From contig NZ_CP060418.1 in the NCBI RefSeq assembly GCF_014298075.1, forward strand, positions 2,170,001 through 2,234,000: a stretch of 64,000 nt of DNA, written 5' to 3'. The position numbers and the translations under genes were made by a program. Below the pieces are notes generated by a model that searched no databases, was not told where the DNA came from, and worked only from the letters and a program-made list of their open reading frames with translations. Shown piece by piece: positions 37,384-49,716 of this stretch (its first letter is position 1; each line of letters opens with the position of its first letter). The DNA is from Enterobacter sp. JUb54 (lineage in GTDB: Bacteria; Pseudomonadota; Gammaproteobacteria; Enterobacterales; Enterobacteriaceae).

Positions 37384-38784
37384 ATGAGCGTTGTGCCTGT
37401 AGCCGACGTACTCCAGGGCCGTGTTGCCGTTGACAGCGAAGTCACCGTGCGCGGATGGGTGCGTACTCGCCGAGATTCAAAAGCTGGCTTTTCCTTCCTG
37501 GCCGTCTATGACGGTTCCTGCTTTGATCCTGTACAGGCCGTCATTAGTAATTCTCTGCCCAATTACAATCAGGAAGTGCTGCGTCTGACTACCGGCTGTT
37601 CGGTCATCGTCACCGGTAAAGTCGTGGCATCTCAGGGCCAGGGCCAGAGCTTCGAAATTCAGGCCAGCAGCGTAGAAGTGACCGGCTGGGTCGAAGATCC
37701 GGATACCTATCCGATGGCCGCTAAGCGCCACAGCATTGAGTACCTGCGTGAAGTCGCGCACCTGCGCCCGCGTACCAACCTGATTGGCGCCGTTGCCCGT
37801 GTTCGTCATACCCTGGCGCAAGCACTGCATCGTTTCTTTGACGAGCAAGGTTTCTTCTGGGTATCGACGCCGCTGATCACCGCATCCGATACCGAAGGTG
37901 CCGGCGAAATGTTCCGCGTTTCCACCCTGGATCTGGAAAACCTGCCGCGCAACGATCAGGGCAAAGTGGATTTCGATAAAGACTTCTTCGGCAAAGAGTC
38001 GTTCCTGACCGTATCCGGCCAGCTGAACGGTGAAACGTATGCCTGCGCGCTGTCCAAAATCTACACCTTCGGCCCGACTTTCCGCGCCGAAAACTCCAAC
38101 ACCAGCCGCCACCTTGCGGAGTTCTGGATGCTGGAGCCGGAAGTGGCCTTCGCTAACCTGAACGACGTTGCCGGCCTGGCGGAAGCCATGCTGAAGTATG
38201 TCTTCAAAGCGGTGCTGGAAGAGCGTGCCGACGATATGAAATTCTTCGCCGAGCGCGTAGATAAAGAAGCCGTATCGCGTCTGGAACGCTTTATTGATGC
38301 CGATTTCGCCCAGGTCGATTACACCGATGCTGTCACCATTCTGGAAAACTGCGGCAAGCAGTTTGAAAACCCGGTGTACTGGGGCGTAGACCTCTCTTCC
38401 GAGCATGAGCGCTATCTGGCAGAAGAGCACTTCAAAGCACCGGTCGTCGTCAAAAACTACCCGAAAGACATCAAGGCGTTCTATATGCGCCTTAACGAAG
38501 ACGGTAAAACCGTCGCGGCAATGGATGTTCTGGCTCCGGGTATCGGCGAAATCATCGGCGGTTCTCAGCGTGAAGAGCGTCTGGACGTGCTGGATGCCCG
38601 CATGGCAGAAATGGGCCTGAATAAAGAAGACTACTGGTGGTACCGCGATCTGCGTCGTTATGGCACCGTTCCGCACTCTGGCTTCGGTCTGGGCTTTGAG
38701 CGTCTGATCGCCTATGTCACCGGCGTACAGAACGTGCGTGATGTGATTGCGTTCCCGCGGACCCCGCGTAGCGCCACATTCTGA
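37384..38784 (+). CDS. asnS: Asparaginyl-tRNA synthetase
   Basis: AsnRS (EC 6.1.1.22), 466 residues, class IIb. An N-terminal OB-fold anticodon-binding domain (about 17-105, [22 protein letters not shown]) is followed by the class II catalytic core with motif 2 region [25 protein letters not shown] (key residues FRAE...RHLAEF) and motif 3 [12 protein letters not shown]. The start at 37384 ([12 protein letters not shown]) is the family start; an in-frame ATG at 37306 lies in the leader. It is followed by a strong terminator. Confidence 0.98.
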   Translation: MSVVPVADVLQGRVAVDSEVTVRGWVRTRRDSKAGFSFLAVYDGSCFDPVQAVISNSLPNYNQEVLRLTTGCSVIVTGKVVASQGQGQSFEIQASSVEVTGWVEDPDTYPMAAKRHSIEYLREVAHLRPRTNLIGAVARVRHTLAQALHRFFDEQGFFWVSTPLITASDTEGAGEMFRVSTLDLENLPRNDQGKVDFDKDFFGKESFLTVSGQLNGETYACALSKIYTFGPTFRAENSNTSRHLAEFWMLEPEVAFANLNDVAGLAEAMLKYVFKAVLEERADDMKFFAERVDKEAVSRLERFIDADFAQVDYTDAVTILENCGKQFENPVYWGVDLSSEHERYLAEEHFKAPVVVKNYPKDIKAFYMRLNEDGKTVAAMDVLAPGIGEIIGGSQREERLDVLDARMAEMGLNKEDYWWYRDLRRYGTVPHSGFGLGFERLIAYVTGVQNVRDVIAFPRTPRSATF

Positions 38785-38804
38785 TTGTTTTTCCTTATTA
38801 CCCG

Positions 38805-38832
38805 AAAGGCCAGCGTATGCTGGCCTTTTTTT
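38805..38832 (+). terminator. Rho-independent terminator of asnS
   Basis: AAAGGCCAGC, GTAT, GCTGGCCTTT followed by TTTTT. It is a strong stem with a clean T-run, 20 bases past the stop. Confidence 0.93.
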
Positions 38833-39171
38833 ATGTCAAGATTTGTTAACGAATCTTAATTAATCTAAACATCAACCCTTCCGCGTCACATTTATGTTAC
38901 TCACTATTACGACTCCCTGAGTAAGGATAAATCGCATCTTATGTTCATTTCTCGGTGAAACATCTGATAATTTTGTTCATTTTTTAACCTCCCGCAGCAC
39001 GAGATGCAAAGACAAACGCTGAGCGAAAAAAAAGCGAAATGCAGCCATAAAATGCACAATCGCGGCTTTATCTAAATTAATCATAATTAATTCATATAGA
39101 TATATATATGTTGGCGATTTAACGCACAAAGTGGAACGGAATTTTGATTGAGTTCACAAAGTTCCCTAAAA

Positions 39172-39230
39172 AACACATTTTGTTACATACTCTTTCTTAT
39201 TGTTACTCATATGCGACATTGGTAGCATTT
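39172..39230 (+). promoter_or_regulatory. OmpR-binding region (F1-F3 like) of ompF
   Basis: ATTTTGTTACATACTCTTTC and the following TTATTGTTACTCAT line up with the E. coli ompF F1-F2-F3 boxes (TTTTGGTTACATATTTTTTC...). Next comes GGTAGCATTTTCCGGCTAGC, the conserved promoter area. The spacing to the start codon is also like E. coli. This is a match from memory; no footprint is available here. Confidence 0.75.
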
Positions 39231-39374
39231 TCCGGCTAGCGAAACGCTGGCGCGGATGGAAAGATGCCTTCAGACACCAAACTATCATCAATGGTTCTGT
39301 AAGTTTTTATTGACAGAATGTATTGGCGGCAGTGGCAAGTGTTCATATAAAAATATTAATGAGGGTAATAAATA

Positions 39375-40460
39375 ATGATGAAGCGCAATATTCTGGCAGT
39401 GGTAATTCCTGCCCTGCTGGTAGCCGGCGCAGCGAATGCTGCAGAAATCTATAACAAAAACGGCAACAAACTGGATTTCTACGGCAAAATGGTTGGCGAG
39501 CACGTCTGGACCACCAACGGTGACACCAGCAGCGAAGACACCACCTACGCTCGTATCGGCCTGAAAGGCGAAACCCAGATCAACGACCAGCTGACCGGTT
39601 ACGGCCAGTGGGAATACAACATGGACGCGTCCAACGTTGAAGGTTCCCAGGGGACTAAAACTCGTCTGGCATTCGCTGGTCTGAAAGCGGGTGAATACGG
39701 TTCATTCGACTACGGTCGTAACTACGGTGCGATCTACGACGTTGAAGCTGCAACCGATATGCTGGTTGAGTGGGGCGGCGACGGCTGGAACTACACCGAC
39801 AACTTCATGACTGGCCGTACCAACGGCGTTGCAACCTATCGTAACTCTGACTTCTTCGGTCTGGTTGACGGCCTGAGCTTCGCGCTGCAGTACCAGGGCA
39901 AAAACGACGCAAGCACTCGTAACGTTCACAAACAGAACGGCGACGGCGTCAGCACCTCCGCAACCTACGCGTTTGACAACGGTATCGCGCTGTCTGCTGG
40001 CTACTCCAGCTCTAACCGTAGCGTAGATCAGAAAGCTGATGGCAACGGCGACAAAGCTGAAGCATGGGCAACTTCTGCGAAGTATGATGCGAACAACGTC
40101 TACGCTGCAGTGATGTACTCCCAGACTTACAACATGACCCCGGAAAACCAGGGTAACTACTTCGCCGGCAAAACTCAGAACTTTGAAGCCGTTGCTCAGT
40201 ACCAGTTCGACTTCGGTCTGCGTCCGTCCGTTGGTTACGTACAGACCAAAGGTAAAGACCTGCAGGGCCGTGCTGGCTTCTCCGGCGGCGATGCTGACCT
40301 GGTTAAATACGTTGAACTGGGTACCTGGTACTACTTCAACAAGAACATGAACGTCTACGCAGCATACAAATTCAACCTGCTGGACGACAACGATTACACC
40401 AAAACTGCTGGCGTTGCTACCGACGACCAGGCAGCTGTTGGTATCGTTTACCAGTTCTAA
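39375..40460 (+). CDS. ompF: OmpF-type general porin (OmpK35-like)
   Basis: 361-residue outer-membrane porin: a 22-residue signal peptide (ends [13 protein letters not shown]) and a 16-stranded barrel ending in the C-terminal phenylalanine signal GIVYQF. It forms trimers that let small hydrophilic solutes and beta-lactams through. Constriction loop 3 reads [19 protein letters not shown], the Klebsiella OmpK35 type, instead of the PEFGG of E. coli OmpF. The start at 39375 has GAGGG upstream; a second ATG follows at once at 39378. The ribosome site region is the MicF target in E. coli. Confidence 0.96.
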   Translation: MMKRNILAVVIPALLVAGAANAAEIYNKNGNKLDFYGKMVGEHVWTTNGDTSSEDTTYARIGLKGETQINDQLTGYGQWEYNMDASNVEGSQGTKTRLAFAGLKAGEYGSFDYGRNYGAIYDVEAATDMLVEWGGDGWNYTDNFMTGRTNGVATYRNSDFFGLVDGLSFALQYQGKNDASTRNVHKQNGDGVSTSATYAFDNGIALSAGYSSSNRSVDQKADGNGDKAEAWATSAKYDANNVYAAVMYSQTYNMTPENQGNYFAGKTQNFEAVAQYQFDFGLRPSVGYVQTKGKDLQGRAGFSGGDADLVKYVELGTWYYFNKNMNVYAAYKFNLLDDNDYTKTAGVATDDQAAVGIVYQF

Positions 40461-40490
40461 TCTGCAGTACACCCCTTCGTGATATGCCTA

Positions 40491-40516
40491 AAAAGCAGGA
40501 CTTCGGTCCTGCTTTT
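40491..40516 (+). terminator. Rho-independent terminator of ompF
   Basis: AAAAGCAGGAC, the UUCG-type tetraloop TTCG, GTCCTGCTTTT. It is a very stable classic terminator 30 bases past the stop. Confidence 0.95.
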
Positions 40517-40646
40517 CTCATTTAGTAAGATAAAGATCGTAACTTTCGAAAACCTTCTCGCTTTTTGTCGCAAACGGTTGGCAATTTGTAAATCTCCCGT
40601 TACCCTGATAGCGAAATTCCCTCAGTAATCACAATGGAACCTCGTC

Positions 40647-41837
40647 ATGTTTGAGAACATTACTGCCGCCCCTGCTGACCCCATTTTAGGCCTGGCCGAT
40701 CTGTTTCGTGCCGATGACCGTCCGACTAAAATTAACCTCGGAATTGGTGTTTACAAAGATGAAACGGGTAAAACCCCGGTCCTGACCAGTGTCAAAAAAG
40801 CAGAGCAATACCTGCTGGAAAATGAAACCACGAAAAACTATCTGGGTATCGACGGTATTCCGGAGTTTGGCCGCTGCACTCAGGAGCTGCTGTTTGGTAA
40901 AGGTAGCCCGATCGTCAGCGATAAGCGCGCACGTACCGCTCAGACGCCAGGTGGCACCGGCGCTCTGCGCGTTGCCGCAGACTTCCTGGCCAAAAATACC
41001 TCGGCAAAACGCGTCTGGGTAAGCAACCCAAGCTGGCCGAACCACAAGAGCGTGTTCAACTCCGCCGGCCTCGAAGTATGTGAATACACCTATTACGATG
41101 CGGCCAACCACGCGCTGGATTTTGACGGTCTGCTGGCAAGCCTCAGTGAAGCCCAGGCGGGTGACGTGGTTCTGTTCCACGGTTGCTGCCATAACCCAAC
41201 CGGTATCGACCCGACGCTGGATCAGTGGCAACAGCTGGCACAGATGTCCGTCGAAAAAGGCTGGCTGCCGCTGTTCGATTTCGCCTACCAGGGCTTTGCC
41301 CGTGGTCTGGAAGAAGATGCTGAAGGTCTGCGTGCATTCGTTGCGCTGCATAAAGAGCTGCTGGTTGCCAGCTCCTACTCGAAGAACTTCGGTCTGTATA
41401 ACGAGCGTGTCGGTGCCTGTACGCTGGTGGCTGCCGATGCCGATACCGTTGACCGCGCGTTCAGCCAGATGAAGTCGGTGATCCGCGCCAACTACTCCAA
41501 TCCGCCGGCTCACGGTGCTTCCGTGGTCGCCACAATCCTCAGCAATGACGCACTGCGTGCAATCTGGGAACAAGAGCTGACCGATATGCGCCAGCGCATT
41601 CAGCGCATGCGTCTGCTGTTTGTTAATACGCTGCAGGAAAAAGGCGCCAGCCGTGACTTCTCTTTCATCATCAAGCAAAACGGCATGTTCTCGTTTAGCG
41701 GCCTGACCAAAGAGCAGGTACTGCGTCTGCGTGAAGAGTTCGGCATCTACGCCGTGGCTTCCGGGCGTATCAACGTGGCGGGCATGACGCCAGATAACAT
41801 GGCGCCGCTGTGTGAAGCGATCGTCGCCGTGCTGTAA
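40647..41837 (+). CDS. aspC: Aspartate aminotransferase
   Basis: AspC (EC 2.6.1.1), 396 residues, the E. coli length: a PLP enzyme that interconverts aspartate/2-oxoglutarate and oxaloacetate/glutamate and can also act on aromatic amino acids. Lys246 in [15 protein letters not shown] is the PLP lysine; the phosphate-binding and cofactor residues in [12 protein letters not shown] and [10 protein letters not shown] are present. The start is ATG at 40647. It is convergent with gloC, with a shared terminator. Confidence 0.98.
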   Translation: MFENITAAPADPILGLADLFRADDRPTKINLGIGVYKDETGKTPVLTSVKKAEQYLLENETTKNYLGIDGIPEFGRCTQELLFGKGSPIVSDKRARTAQTPGGTGALRVAADFLAKNTSAKRVWVSNPSWPNHKSVFNSAGLEVCEYTYYDAANHALDFDGLLASLSEAQAGDVVLFHGCCHNPTGIDPTLDQWQQLAQMSVEKGWLPLFDFAYQGFARGLEEDAEGLRAFVALHKELLVASSYSKNFGLYNERVGACTLVAADADTVDRAFSQMKSVIRANYSNPPAHGASVVATILSNDALRAIWEQELTDMRQRIQRMRLLFVNTLQEKGASRDFSFIIKQNGMFSFSGLTKEQVLRLREEFGIYAVASGRINVAGMTPDNMAPLCEAIVAVL

Positions 41838-41853
41838 TCTCGCCGGCAGAAAA

Positions 41854-41882
41854 AATAAAGGCCGCTGACGCGGCCTTTATTA
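41854..41882. terminator. Bidirectional terminator between aspC and gloC
   Basis: AATAAAGGCCGC, TGAC, GCGGCCTTTATT is a perfect 12-base inverted repeat with A-rich and T-rich arms, usable in both directions. Confidence 0.9.
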
Positions 41883-41900
41883 CATTCCCCACACGATAAA

Positions 41901-42548
41901 TTACCAGACCGGCATTTCATCCTGCAGGAAGGGGTTGTGCAGACGCTCATAGCCCAGCGTCGATATCGGACCGTGACCAGGAATAAACGTCACATCATCA
42001 CCTAACGGCAATAATTTACGTTTAATCGCATCAATCAGCTGCCCATGATCGCCGCGTGGGAAATCGCTGCGCCCGACTCCCCCTTTAAAAATCACATCGC
42101 CGGAAATCAGCAAGCGTGAAGCATCATCAAAAAAGACAACGTGTCCAGGCGTATGCCCCGGGCAGTGCAGTACCTGCAGAGAGACATTCCCTACGCTGAC
42201 CACATCGCCTTCATTGAGCCAGCGGTCCGGCTGCAGCGGCTGGCAATCTTCCAGACCGAACATCCGGCTTTGCGCTGGCAGCCCTTCCAGCCAGAACTCA
42301 TCTTCTTTTTCCGGGCCGATAACCGGCACACCATAATGCTGTGCCAGTTCAGCCGCCGCACCAACGTGGTCGAGATGACCGTGGGTGAGCAAAATCTGCA
42401 TCAGGCTAACGCCCGCTGCGGCCACTTCCTGTTTGATTCGCTCGGCGTCGCCGCCCGGATCGACCAATGCGGCGAGCCGGGTTTGTTCACACCAGATTAA
42501 AGAACAGTTCTGAGCGAACGCGGTGACCGGAATAATACGATAGTTCAT
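41901..42548 (-). CDS. gloC: GloC, type II glyoxalase-like hydrolase
   Basis: GloC (YcbL), 215 residues, metallo-beta-lactamase fold; hydrolyses S-lactoylglutathione in methylglyoxal removal. The metal-binding motif THGHLDH gives His56, His58, Asp60 and His61, with further ligands in CPGHTPGH and PGHGP. It is a single-domain form without the C-terminal glutathione-binding domain of GloB. The start at 42548 ([15 protein letters not shown]) is the family start; the frame is open to 42599. It lies 13 bases downstream of mepK. mgsA, the source of methylglyoxal, is also in this window. Confidence 0.95.
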   Translation of the reverse strand: MNYRIIPVTAFAQNCSLIWCEQTRLAALVDPGGDAERIKQEVAAAGVSLMQILLTHGHLDHVGAAAELAQHYGVPVIGPEKEDEFWLEGLPAQSRMFGLEDCQPLQPDRWLNEGDVVSVGNVSLQVLHCPGHTPGHVVFFDDASRLLISGDVIFKGGVGRSDFPRGDHGQLIDAIKRKLLPLGDDVTFIPGHGPISTLGYERLHNPFLQDEMPVW

Positions 42549-42561
42549 GATGCTCCTTTCG

Positions 42562-43113
42562 TTACCAGTGCCTGACCGGACCGGTATCAATATGCACAAA
42601 ATTGCTACGTGGGTAGTATCCTACACCACCTGCGCCCATAGATAATGCCGCTTTGCGAACATTGCTTAACGAAATGCCTTCAATATGAAAATCCATGGCC
42701 TGTCCCTTGGTGTGATAGCTATGTTTAGCCACACCACGGCTTCGTGCGCGAAGCTCGTCATTGGTATCGAGTGAACGATAGCCAGAGATGAGCTGGACAG
42801 GTTTATTCGTGCCAAGTAATCCCTGCAGACGATAGAGGTGATCAAACAAACTCGGATCGATAGTCTTAATTTTATTCGCGCGGAAATCGCGGAAGAAATG
42901 ATTAAGTCTTGCTAATTCATCCTGAATATAGCCTCTGCCATCGAAAAACTCCGCCTTGAGTGATTCACCAGTATGCAGGTTATTCAACGTCAGAATACGC
43001 GGTCGGGGGGTCGAGAGGGTGGCAAATGCCGGCGCAGGCAGGATGGCTGCAGCACCGAGCGCAGCCCCGCCTAACGCCAGCAGTTTGCGGCGATTAGCGT
43101 CAAATTTGTCCAT
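42562..43113 (-). CDS. mepK: MepK, murein DD/LD-endopeptidase
   Basis: MepK (YcbK), 183 residues, DUF882/M15 family. It cleaves mDap-mDap (3-3) cross-links in peptidoglycan, so it acts on products of L,D-transpeptidases such as the neighbour LdtD. A Tat-type signal is visible: [24 protein letters not shown] with the twin arginine at the start (residues 8-9). Metal-site motifs are [15 protein letters not shown] and [12 protein letters not shown]. The start at 43113 ([10 protein letters not shown]) is as in E. coli; the frame is open to 43200. Confidence 0.95.
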   Translation of the reverse strand: MDKFDANRRKLLALGGAALGAAAILPAPAFATLSTPRPRILTLNNLHTGESLKAEFFDGRGYIQDELARLNHFFRDFRANKIKTIDPSLFDHLYRLQGLLGTNKPVQLISGYRSLDTNDELRARSRGVAKHSYHTKGQAMDFHIEGISLSNVRKAALSMGAGGVGYYPRSNFVHIDTGPVRHW

Positions 43114-43293
43114 GATAATCAGGTCTACAAGTAAATGAATCGAATATATGCACTTCTGGCGCACGAAAGGCACCTTACCGGGCATTATTGCCAACGTCAA
43201 GGTAGCCTAACCCCAGTAAATACAGGCCCTGCAGACGCACAGAGCCTGTTTCCACCGAGAGTTAGGACAACAAATTTTGTTGAACTACTTCAT

Positions 43294-45084
43294 TTACCTG
43301 ATTAATTGTTCCGCTTTTGGCAGAATTTGTGCGCCAGATCGCGCGGTGAGATCGTAATTGTAAATATCTGTACGATATTGCATGCGGCCATCGGCCCCGA
43401 CGAACGCGGTTAAATAGTAAAGATTGACCGGAATATTTTGACGGATATTCACATAACGGGTGTCGCCCTGCTTCAACGCATCGGAAATCCGCGTATCGTT
43501 CCAGCCCGCATCCTGCAACAGCATATTCGCCAGTTCAGAGGCTTTATTCACCCGCACGCAGCCGGAGCTTAACGCCCGGACATCTTTCTGGAACAGGTTA
43601 TGGTTCGGCGTATCATGCAGATAGATGGCATCGGAGCTTGGCATGTTGAACTTATAGCGACCCAGTGAATTACGCGCGCCTGGCGCCTGCTGGAAGCGGA
43701 ACGGCAGATTGTTTTCGGTGATCGTCGACCAGTCAACCCGGTACGGATCGATCGCCTCTTTGCTGTTCCAGCCGCGCATCACGGTATAACCGTGCTGTTC
43801 AAGATAACCGGGGTCGTTACGCACCTTCGGCAGAATATCTTTGCGCGCCAGCGTCGGCGGAACGTTCCACGGCGGGTTAACCACCACGTTATTCAGCGCG
43901 CTGCTCATCATCGGCGTTTTACGATCCGGACGACCGACGATAACCCGCGATGCCAGAACCTGGCTGCCATCCTGGTAGTAGACCAGTGAGAATGCCGGGA
44001 TATTCACCATGATACCGGTCGACAGTTTGCCCGGCAGCAAGCGTAAGCGTTGAATATTTAACGCCAGCACCCCGGCGCGTTGCGCCGCCGAGACATTCAA
44101 CCAGTCGCGTGTGGATTGACCAATAACGCCATCGGCACCCAGTCCCTGCCAGGCCTGAAAACGCTTCACCGCGTCGACAAGCGGGCGATCATAGACCCCG
44201 CGTGCCGCGGCTTTCCCTTTCTTCACCGCCGACGGGCTGACGACATCCCCCGGCAGGGCAATGTTAGCGGCATCGTCGAGCATGCCGTTGCGCTGTAAAA
44301 TTTCACGCAGCGCGCCAATATCGTTGCTCCACTCACCCGGTCGCAGCGAGGCCGTGCCGGTCAACTGCGGCCACGGACGCGAATCCGCCACCAGCGACAG
44401 CAGCGCGCGGTGCATCGCCTCATATTGCGGGTGCGTTGGCGTCAGTCCGGCAATAAACGGCACCAGCGCGCCGTTATCCAGCGCTAGCTGCCACTGATTA
44501 ATCACCGACAGCGGCGGCGTCGCCATCGTGTACGGTTTGGTGCCATACAGCCAGCGATTCCCCTGTACCGGAATGCCGCTGATAAAATGCAGGTAGCCCA
44601 TCATGGCGTCAGACAGCACGACATCGCGTGCCATACCGTTGACTGCCGGATCGGTCAGCAGGCTCACCCAGGTGGTGAACTGCGGTTGAAACCCGGCGAT
44701 GGCGACCTCGGCCAGCTGCTGCTGGAAGGCCTGAACCGCCTCGCGGTTCTCCCACATCGGTTTCATGTCCCTGGCCGCATACAGCGCCACCAGCGGATTC
44801 ATAAACACCGGCTGGTAGCCCGCTGGTAGCAGGGCTGTGATATCAGCGCGACTTTTCTCTACGGCTCCGGCAGCCTGAGGCTGCTCACCGGCCATTTTGG
44901 CCACCGCCGCCGACTGGCCGACGCTCTGGCTTAGCGCAGAAGACAGCTCTCCTAAGGTCGCGGAGCTGTCCGTTGGTACGACTTCAGGCTCTTCGGCCTG
45001 GGCATTGAACAGTGGAGCAAATGCCAGTGCCAGGCTCAAACTCAGCGCTGACAATGAACAACCATACCGTTTCTTTAGCAACAT
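43294..45084 (-). CDS. ldtD: LdtD, L,D-transpeptidase
   Basis: LdtD (YcbB), 596 residues from the ATG at 45084. A signal peptide ([10 protein letters not shown]..., cleavage after NAQA) sends it to the periplasm. A scaffold domain precedes a peptidoglycan-binding-like segment (about 300-330, [20 protein letters not shown]) and a YkuD catalytic domain with Cys509 in SSGCVRV and the upstream His in [10 protein letters not shown]. It forms 3-3 cross-links and can bypass PBPs under envelope stress or beta-lactam attack. A GTG at 45117 could add 11 residues. Confidence 0.95.
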   Translation of the reverse strand: MLLKKRYGCSLSALSLSLALAFAPLFNAQAEEPEVVPTDSSATLGELSSALSQSVGQSAAVAKMAGEQPQAAGAVEKSRADITALLPAGYQPVFMNPLVALYAARDMKPMWENREAVQAFQQQLAEVAIAGFQPQFTTWVSLLTDPAVNGMARDVVLSDAMMGYLHFISGIPVQGNRWLYGTKPYTMATPPLSVINQWQLALDNGALVPFIAGLTPTHPQYEAMHRALLSLVADSRPWPQLTGTASLRPGEWSNDIGALREILQRNGMLDDAANIALPGDVVSPSAVKKGKAAARGVYDRPLVDAVKRFQAWQGLGADGVIGQSTRDWLNVSAAQRAGVLALNIQRLRLLPGKLSTGIMVNIPAFSLVYYQDGSQVLASRVIVGRPDRKTPMMSSALNNVVVNPPWNVPPTLARKDILPKVRNDPGYLEQHGYTVMRGWNSKEAIDPYRVDWSTITENNLPFRFQQAPGARNSLGRYKFNMPSSDAIYLHDTPNHNLFQKDVRALSSGCVRVNKASELANMLLQDAGWNDTRISDALKQGDTRYVNIRQNIPVNLYYLTAFVGADGRMQYRTDIYNYDLTARSGAQILPKAEQLIR

Positions 45085-45219
45085 CCCTTGCCCCCCTGTT
45101 GACACATTGCTGCCCACAAATTAGGGCTTACTCTCAGTATATGAAGGCGAAAGCGCTTTTGCCTTCCCAAATGTAAAGAAGTTTAAAGATTATACAACGT
45201 TACGGTAGCAGATCCGACA

Positions 45220-45247
45220 ACAAAAAGGGCGACATCATGTCGCCCTT
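45220..45247 (-). terminator. Terminator of the muk operon
   Basis: AAGGGCGACAT, a one-base centre, ATGTCGCCCTT, then TTTTTG on the minus strand, 20 bases past the mukB stop. It is a strong stem, probably with a larger natural loop. Confidence 0.88.
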
Positions 45248-45267
45248 CTAGCTATCAATCATCCCTC

Positions 45268-48200
45268 TCAGGAAGCATCCGCCGTTCCCGGCAGTGTTTC
45301 CGGCAGTTGGGCGGCAAAACCGCGCAGCCCGACCACGTGGACGTGTTCGTGATTATTAAACACTTTACGCACGAGTTTGTAGGTGGTGCCTTTTTCCGGA
45401 CTGATGTTTTCCGGCGCCGCGATGATCAGCTGCATCTCGAGGCGTTCGCACAGCTCAAACAGCGTGGCGATAGAGCGGGCATCGAGACGCGCCGCTTCAT
45501 CGAGGAACAGCAGGCGGCATGGCGACAGGTCTTTTCCGCGCAGGCGGCGAGACTCGTCTTCCCAGCTCTGCACAACCATCACCAGAATTGACATCCCGGT
45601 ACCGATCGCTTCCCCGGTCGACAGCGCGCCGGATTCCGCACGCAGCCAGCCGTCGGAACCACGGTTGACTTCCACTTCCATCTCCAGATAGTTGCGGTAG
45701 TCGAGCAGCTCTTCGCCGATGGTCTGCGGCGTGCGCTGCCCCATATCAATCTGCGGATTCAGGCGTTGATACAGTTTCGCCAGCGCTTCGGAGAAGGTCA
45801 GACGGTTGCTGTTAAACAAGTCCTGATGCTGTTCATGCTGTTCAGACAACACGTCAAGCAGCGTCGAGTGGGTTTCCCGCACGTTGACATTCAGCCGCAC
45901 GCTGTTGACCTGCCCGAAGGAGACGCTCTGCAGACCCTGGTTGAGCATACGGATACGGTTCTGCTCGCGCTGGATGGTCTTACGAATAATGTTGGCAACG
46001 CTGCGGGAGCTAATAGCCAGCTTCTGTTCGCGGTTAGTCAGCTCTTCGGTCAGACGGTTAAGCTCGATCTCCATCTGTTCAATCGCTTCAACCGGGTCAT
46101 CGGTACGAATAATATCCTGACGGATACGCTCGCGCAGATGCTGATAAACGGCGACAAAGAACTGAATTTTACGTTCAGGACGTTTTGGATCTTCCGAGAC
46201 GCGCAGCACATCGCGCAGGTGTTCGTTATCCGACACCGCCAGACGCAGCGCACCGAGGGCTTTATCCGACATCGAACGCAGTTCATCAGCAGAGAGATAG
46301 GCCAGCTCGCGACGGTGCAGGCGACGTTCGACGCCGTTGTCTTTCACCAGGCGCATGACCGCACACCAGCCCGCTTTGGCGCTCACCACCTGCTCACGCA
46401 TTTCGCAGTAGTCACGCTCAAGCTTACGCAGTTTGCGGGTCAGGTTGTCCATTTCCGCTTCGCAGAAGGTCAACGCTTTCTCCAGCTGATTACGGCGGGC
46501 GCGGTTGTTGCTTAACTGCGTATGCAGCTCATCGCGACGCGAACGGGCGCGTTCTTCCGCACCGCTATCGGCACGAACGCCGATCTCCTGCAGCTCTTTA
46601 TACAGATCGCCCAGCAGCTCTTTTTTGGTGTCATAAGAGCTTTTCAGCGAAGCCAGCACCTGATTGTACTGGTTCAGCTGCGCAGAATGGCTACGCATTG
46701 CCTCACGGGCGCGGCTACGTTCCGTTTCGGCCTGCTCCAGACGCTGGCGCAGTTTTTCGTTCAGATCGCTGTTGCCGCTCAGCATTTCCGCCGAGTCGGA
46801 GTAGCTGAAGTGGGCGCGACGCTGCACCACTTCGCTCAGCGCAAACGCCTGCTGACGCGCATCACGCTGCGTCTGCTGCGAATAGAGATAGTCTTCTTTC
46901 AGCTGTTCAAACTGTTCCGGATCGCTTTGCAGTACCGAAACGATCGGCTCCAGCTTCGCCAGTTGATTACCATGCTGCTGAATAAAGCGCGCGGCTTCCT
47001 GGGCTTCATCCAGACGTTCCTGAATTTCGTCCACCCGGTCAGCCAGGGTATCGTCCGCCAACAGGCTAAGACGCGGCAGCAGACGGTTAAGGGCCGAGAC
47101 GCCCTCTTTCGCCTGTTCAAACTGTACCCGGTTCTGCTGGTTATCACTTTCGTGCGTCGTCAGCGCGCGCTCCAGCTCGCCACGGCGGCTGTTGAGCTTG
47201 CGGATTTCTTCTTCCGGATCGTCTTCAAAGGCGACCGCCAGATGACTGCCGATAAAGCGGCTGAAAGCCTGATGCTGACGCTGCGTTTTCTGAACATCAA
47301 AAGAGAGGGTCGCAAAACGCTCGGACAAATCTTCACGTTCGGCGTGCAGGCTCTCGATACGGCTTTCACGTGCGGCGCGGCCGAACAGCGGCAGCGTCGG
47401 GAAGCGTGAATAACGCCATTGACGATCGGCGACCTTCACCACCACCGCTTTTTCCATCTCATCGACGCTGAATACGCTGTCATCGAATGACTGCGGATCG
47501 CCCTCGATCAGATAGAGATCTTCCGGGCAATCTTCCAGCCCTTCAAGATGTTCGGTGATCTGCGACAGATCCGGCACCACGATCGCATGGCGCGACGGGC
47601 CGTACAGCGCGGAGAAGTACGGGGCATCTTCGAGGCTGACATCGTCATAAATTTCCGACAACAGCACGCCGCCAAAACGTTCCGCCAGCGCATTAAGACG
47701 CGGGTCTTCAGAACCGCCCGGCTGACTGAGACGTTCGATCTCTTCGTCAATGGCCCGTTTACGTGCGCCAACTTCGTCACGCTCAACAATCGCTTCGCGC
47801 TCGCGCTCCAGCAGCTGCTGCAGATATTCGGTGACGTCCTGGCTCGATTCAAACTGTTCGCCGCTCTGCTCGCAGAGCTGGTTGAGGCTGTTCTGTGCCG
47901 CCAGCCAGACCGGCGCACGACGCAGCAGAGACTGGGTGCGCGACTGCAGCTGTTCCAGCTCCTGGCGCAGGTTCATGCGCTGTTCGCTGGCGGAAGAGAC
48001 GCTATCGGACAACGACGCAATACGCGCTTCCAGCTCCTGATGCAGGGCTTCCAGCTCGTCAAAGTCGTAGCGTTTACCCTGGCGCTTGCAGAAATCGCTC
48101 AGCTGACGTTCGGCATCCTGCTGTTCGCGCAGGCGCTGTTCCAGCTCGGTCAGGCGACTCCGCAGCCCTTGCGCTTGCTCGGCATGATGTCGCTGATTCA

Positions 48201-49716
48201 CGCCATCACGCAGCAGTTCCCGCGCGATGTCCCAGGCTTCATTACGCGCCAGTGGGCCGTTAATCGCCGCGACCAGCTGATAAGCCTGTTCAAACTGACC
48301 GTGCGCCGTTTGCGCGACGCTCATTTTTTGTTCCAGCGACAGCATTTTCTCCGTCGCTTCTTGCTCTTTCGCCTGGAAGGTTTCCAGCCATTCGCCAGCG
48401 CTTTCCGGCGTTAAATCCGGCAAATGGCACAGCGCTTTCGCACGCTCTAGCGCCTGCAGCGCCTGGTTGTACTGAATTGCCCGGGTCTGCTGCACGTCCA
48501 GCGCCTGCTGATAGTCGGCAAGCTGGCTTTTCAGCTCATCCACTTCCAGTTCAGCGGCTTCTGCGCGGGCTTCGTTCTCTTCCTGCAGATCGGTCGCTTC
48601 TGCGACCACTTCATTCTGCTCTTCAAGACGAATCTGCAGCTCTTCGAGGTCCGCTTCATAGCGCTCGATTTTTTCCTGCTGGCGCAGCGCGGTTTGCACC
48701 AGATTCAGATGGTCGCTGGCCGCCTGATAATCAGCTTCCAGATCGCCCTCTGCGCCGTTATGCTCCTGCAGTTCGCGGGCCATATCGACGTGCTTATACT
48801 GCTCTGCCGCCAGCTGCGCCCGTGAGGTAAACAGGTCGCGACGGTACTCCAGCGCTTTGTCCAGATGCACCCGACGTTCGTTGGCGTGACGCATGTAGTC
48901 CGCCGCCACGTAGTTCGTCGCTTCGCTGATCAGGTGTTTAAACAGATCACGATCGGACTGCGTCACCCGGATCGCTTCAAGGGTCATGCGGTTTTCACGC
49001 AGCGCGGCTTCCATGTCCTGGAACGCCTTACGCACGCCGCTGTTTTCCGGCAACAGATAGTCGCGCAGCGAGCGGGTAATGGTGTTGGAGATGCCGCCAT
49101 ACAGCGAGGCTTCAATCAGGCGATAGTATTTACTACGATCCGAGGCCGAGCGTAAACGACGGGCGACGACGCCCAGATCGAACATCAGCGAGTGATAATC
49201 GGTGATCGAGTTGAACTGCTTGAACTGCACCCCTTCCATCGCTTCGAGCTTTTCTTTCAGCTCATTGAGGCTCAGAACACGCGCCTGGCGTTCGTTCAGG
49301 GTCTCGGTCAGCAGCTGGGTCGGCTGAATCGCCATCGGCAGCCCCTGGATCGCGAAGGGCTTGATATCCACTTTACGATCGCGACCGGCGATCTGCTGCA
49401 GGCGCACGCCCACGACCACGCGCTGATGATGGGAGTTGATAACGTCCAGCACCGAATAACAAACCCCGGCACGCAGCTTACCGTGCAGGCCTTTATCGCG
49501 CGAACCGCTGGTGGCGCCGGCCTCGGTGGTGTTACGGAAGTGCAGCAGGGTCAGGTCAGGGATCAACGCTGTGACGAAGGCCGCCATGGTGGTTGATTTC
49601 CCGGCCCCGTTACCGCCGGAGAGGGTCGTGACCAGCTCATCCAGATCGAAGGTTCGGGCAAAAAAGCCGTTCCAGTTAACCAGCGTTAGCGAGCGAAATT
49701 TACCGCGTTCAATCAT
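45268..49716 (-). CDS. mukB: MukB, SMC-like chromosome condensin
   Basis: 1482-residue SMC-like ATPase. The N-terminal head has Walker [10 protein letters not shown] (34-42); two long coiled-coils flank a hinge (around residues 650-770, where the heptad pattern breaks at [14 protein letters not shown]); the C-terminal head has the signature [15 protein letters not shown] and Walker [12 protein letters not shown]. With MukE and the kleisin MukF it loads onto and organises the chromosome, and works with topoisomerase IV. The mukE stop and mukB start overlap as TAATG. Confidence 0.98.
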   Translation of the reverse strand: MIERGKFRSLTLVNWNGFFARTFDLDELVTTLSGGNGAGKSTTMAAFVTALIPDLTLLHFRNTTEAGATSGSRDKGLHGKLRAGVCYSVLDVINSHHQRVVVGVRLQQIAGRDRKVDIKPFAIQGLPMAIQPTQLLTETLNERQARVLSLNELKEKLEAMEGVQFKQFNSITDYHSLMFDLGVVARRLRSASDRSKYYRLIEASLYGGISNTITRSLRDYLLPENSGVRKAFQDMEAALRENRMTLEAIRVTQSDRDLFKHLISEATNYVAADYMRHANERRVHLDKALEYRRDLFTSRAQLAAEQYKHVDMARELQEHNGAEGDLEADYQAASDHLNLVQTALRQQEKIERYEADLEELQIRLEEQNEVVAEATDLQEENEARAEAAELEVDELKSQLADYQQALDVQQTRAIQYNQALQALERAKALCHLPDLTPESAGEWLETFQAKEQEATEKMLSLEQKMSVAQTAHGQFEQAYQLVAAINGPLARNEAWDIARELLRDGVNQRHHAEQAQGLRSRLTELEQRLREQQDAERQLSDFCKRQGKRYDFDELEALHQELEARIASLSDSVSSASEQRMNLRQELEQLQSRTQSLLRRAPVWLAAQNSLNQLCEQSGEQFESSQDVTEYLQQLLEREREAIVERDEVGARKRAIDEEIERLSQPGGSEDPRLNALAERFGGVLLSEIYDDVSLEDAPYFSALYGPSRHAIVVPDLSQITEHLEGLEDCPEDLYLIEGDPQSFDDSVFSVDEMEKAVVVKVADRQWRYSRFPTLPLFGRAARESRIESLHAEREDLSERFATLSFDVQKTQRQHQAFSRFIGSHLAVAFEDDPEEEIRKLNSRRGELERALTTHESDNQQNRVQFEQAKEGVSALNRLLPRLSLLADDTLADRVDEIQERLDEAQEAARFIQQHGNQLAKLEPIVSVLQSDPEQFEQLKEDYLYSQQTQRDARQQAFALSEVVQRRAHFSYSDSAEMLSGNSDLNEKLRQRLEQAETERSRAREAMRSHSAQLNQYNQVLASLKSSYDTKKELLGDLYKELQEIGVRADSGAEERARSRRDELHTQLSNNRARRNQLEKALTFCEAEMDNLTRKLRKLERDYCEMREQVVSAKAGWCAVMRLVKDNGVERRLHRRELAYLSADELRSMSDKALGALRLAVSDNEHLRDVLRVSEDPKRPERKIQFFVAVYQHLRERIRQDIIRTDDPVEAIEQMEIELNRLTEELTNREQKLAISSRSVANIIRKTIQREQNRIRMLNQGLQSVSFGQVNSVRLNVNVRETHSTLLDVLSEQHEQHQDLFNSNRLTFSEALAKLYQRLNPQIDMGQRTPQTIGEELLDYRNYLEMEVEVNRGSDGWLRAESGALSTGEAIGTGMSILVMVVQSWEDESRRLRGKDLSPCRLLFLDEAARLDARSIATLFELCERLEMQLIIAAPENISPEKGTTYKLVRKVFNNHEHVHVVGLRGFAAQLPETLPGTADAS

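Larger units (their letters stand above)
38785..39374 (+). other. asnS-ompF intergenic region
   Basis: 590 bases without a gene. It holds the asnS terminator (38805-38832), a possible distal OmpR site with TGAAACATCT (38956-38965) like the E. coli F4 site, a very AT-rich stretch with alternating TA (39098-39110) that could bend or bind IHF/H-NS, the proximal OmpR boxes (39172-39230) and an ompF leader of about 110 bases. Confidence 0.7.

Noticed and set aside
37477-38676. A 399-codon open frame opposite asnS
   Set aside because: Antisense shadow of a universally conserved synthetase gene; the translated sequence has no family features.
40686-41678. A 330-codon open frame opposite aspC
   Set aside because: Antisense shadow of a conserved aminotransferase gene.
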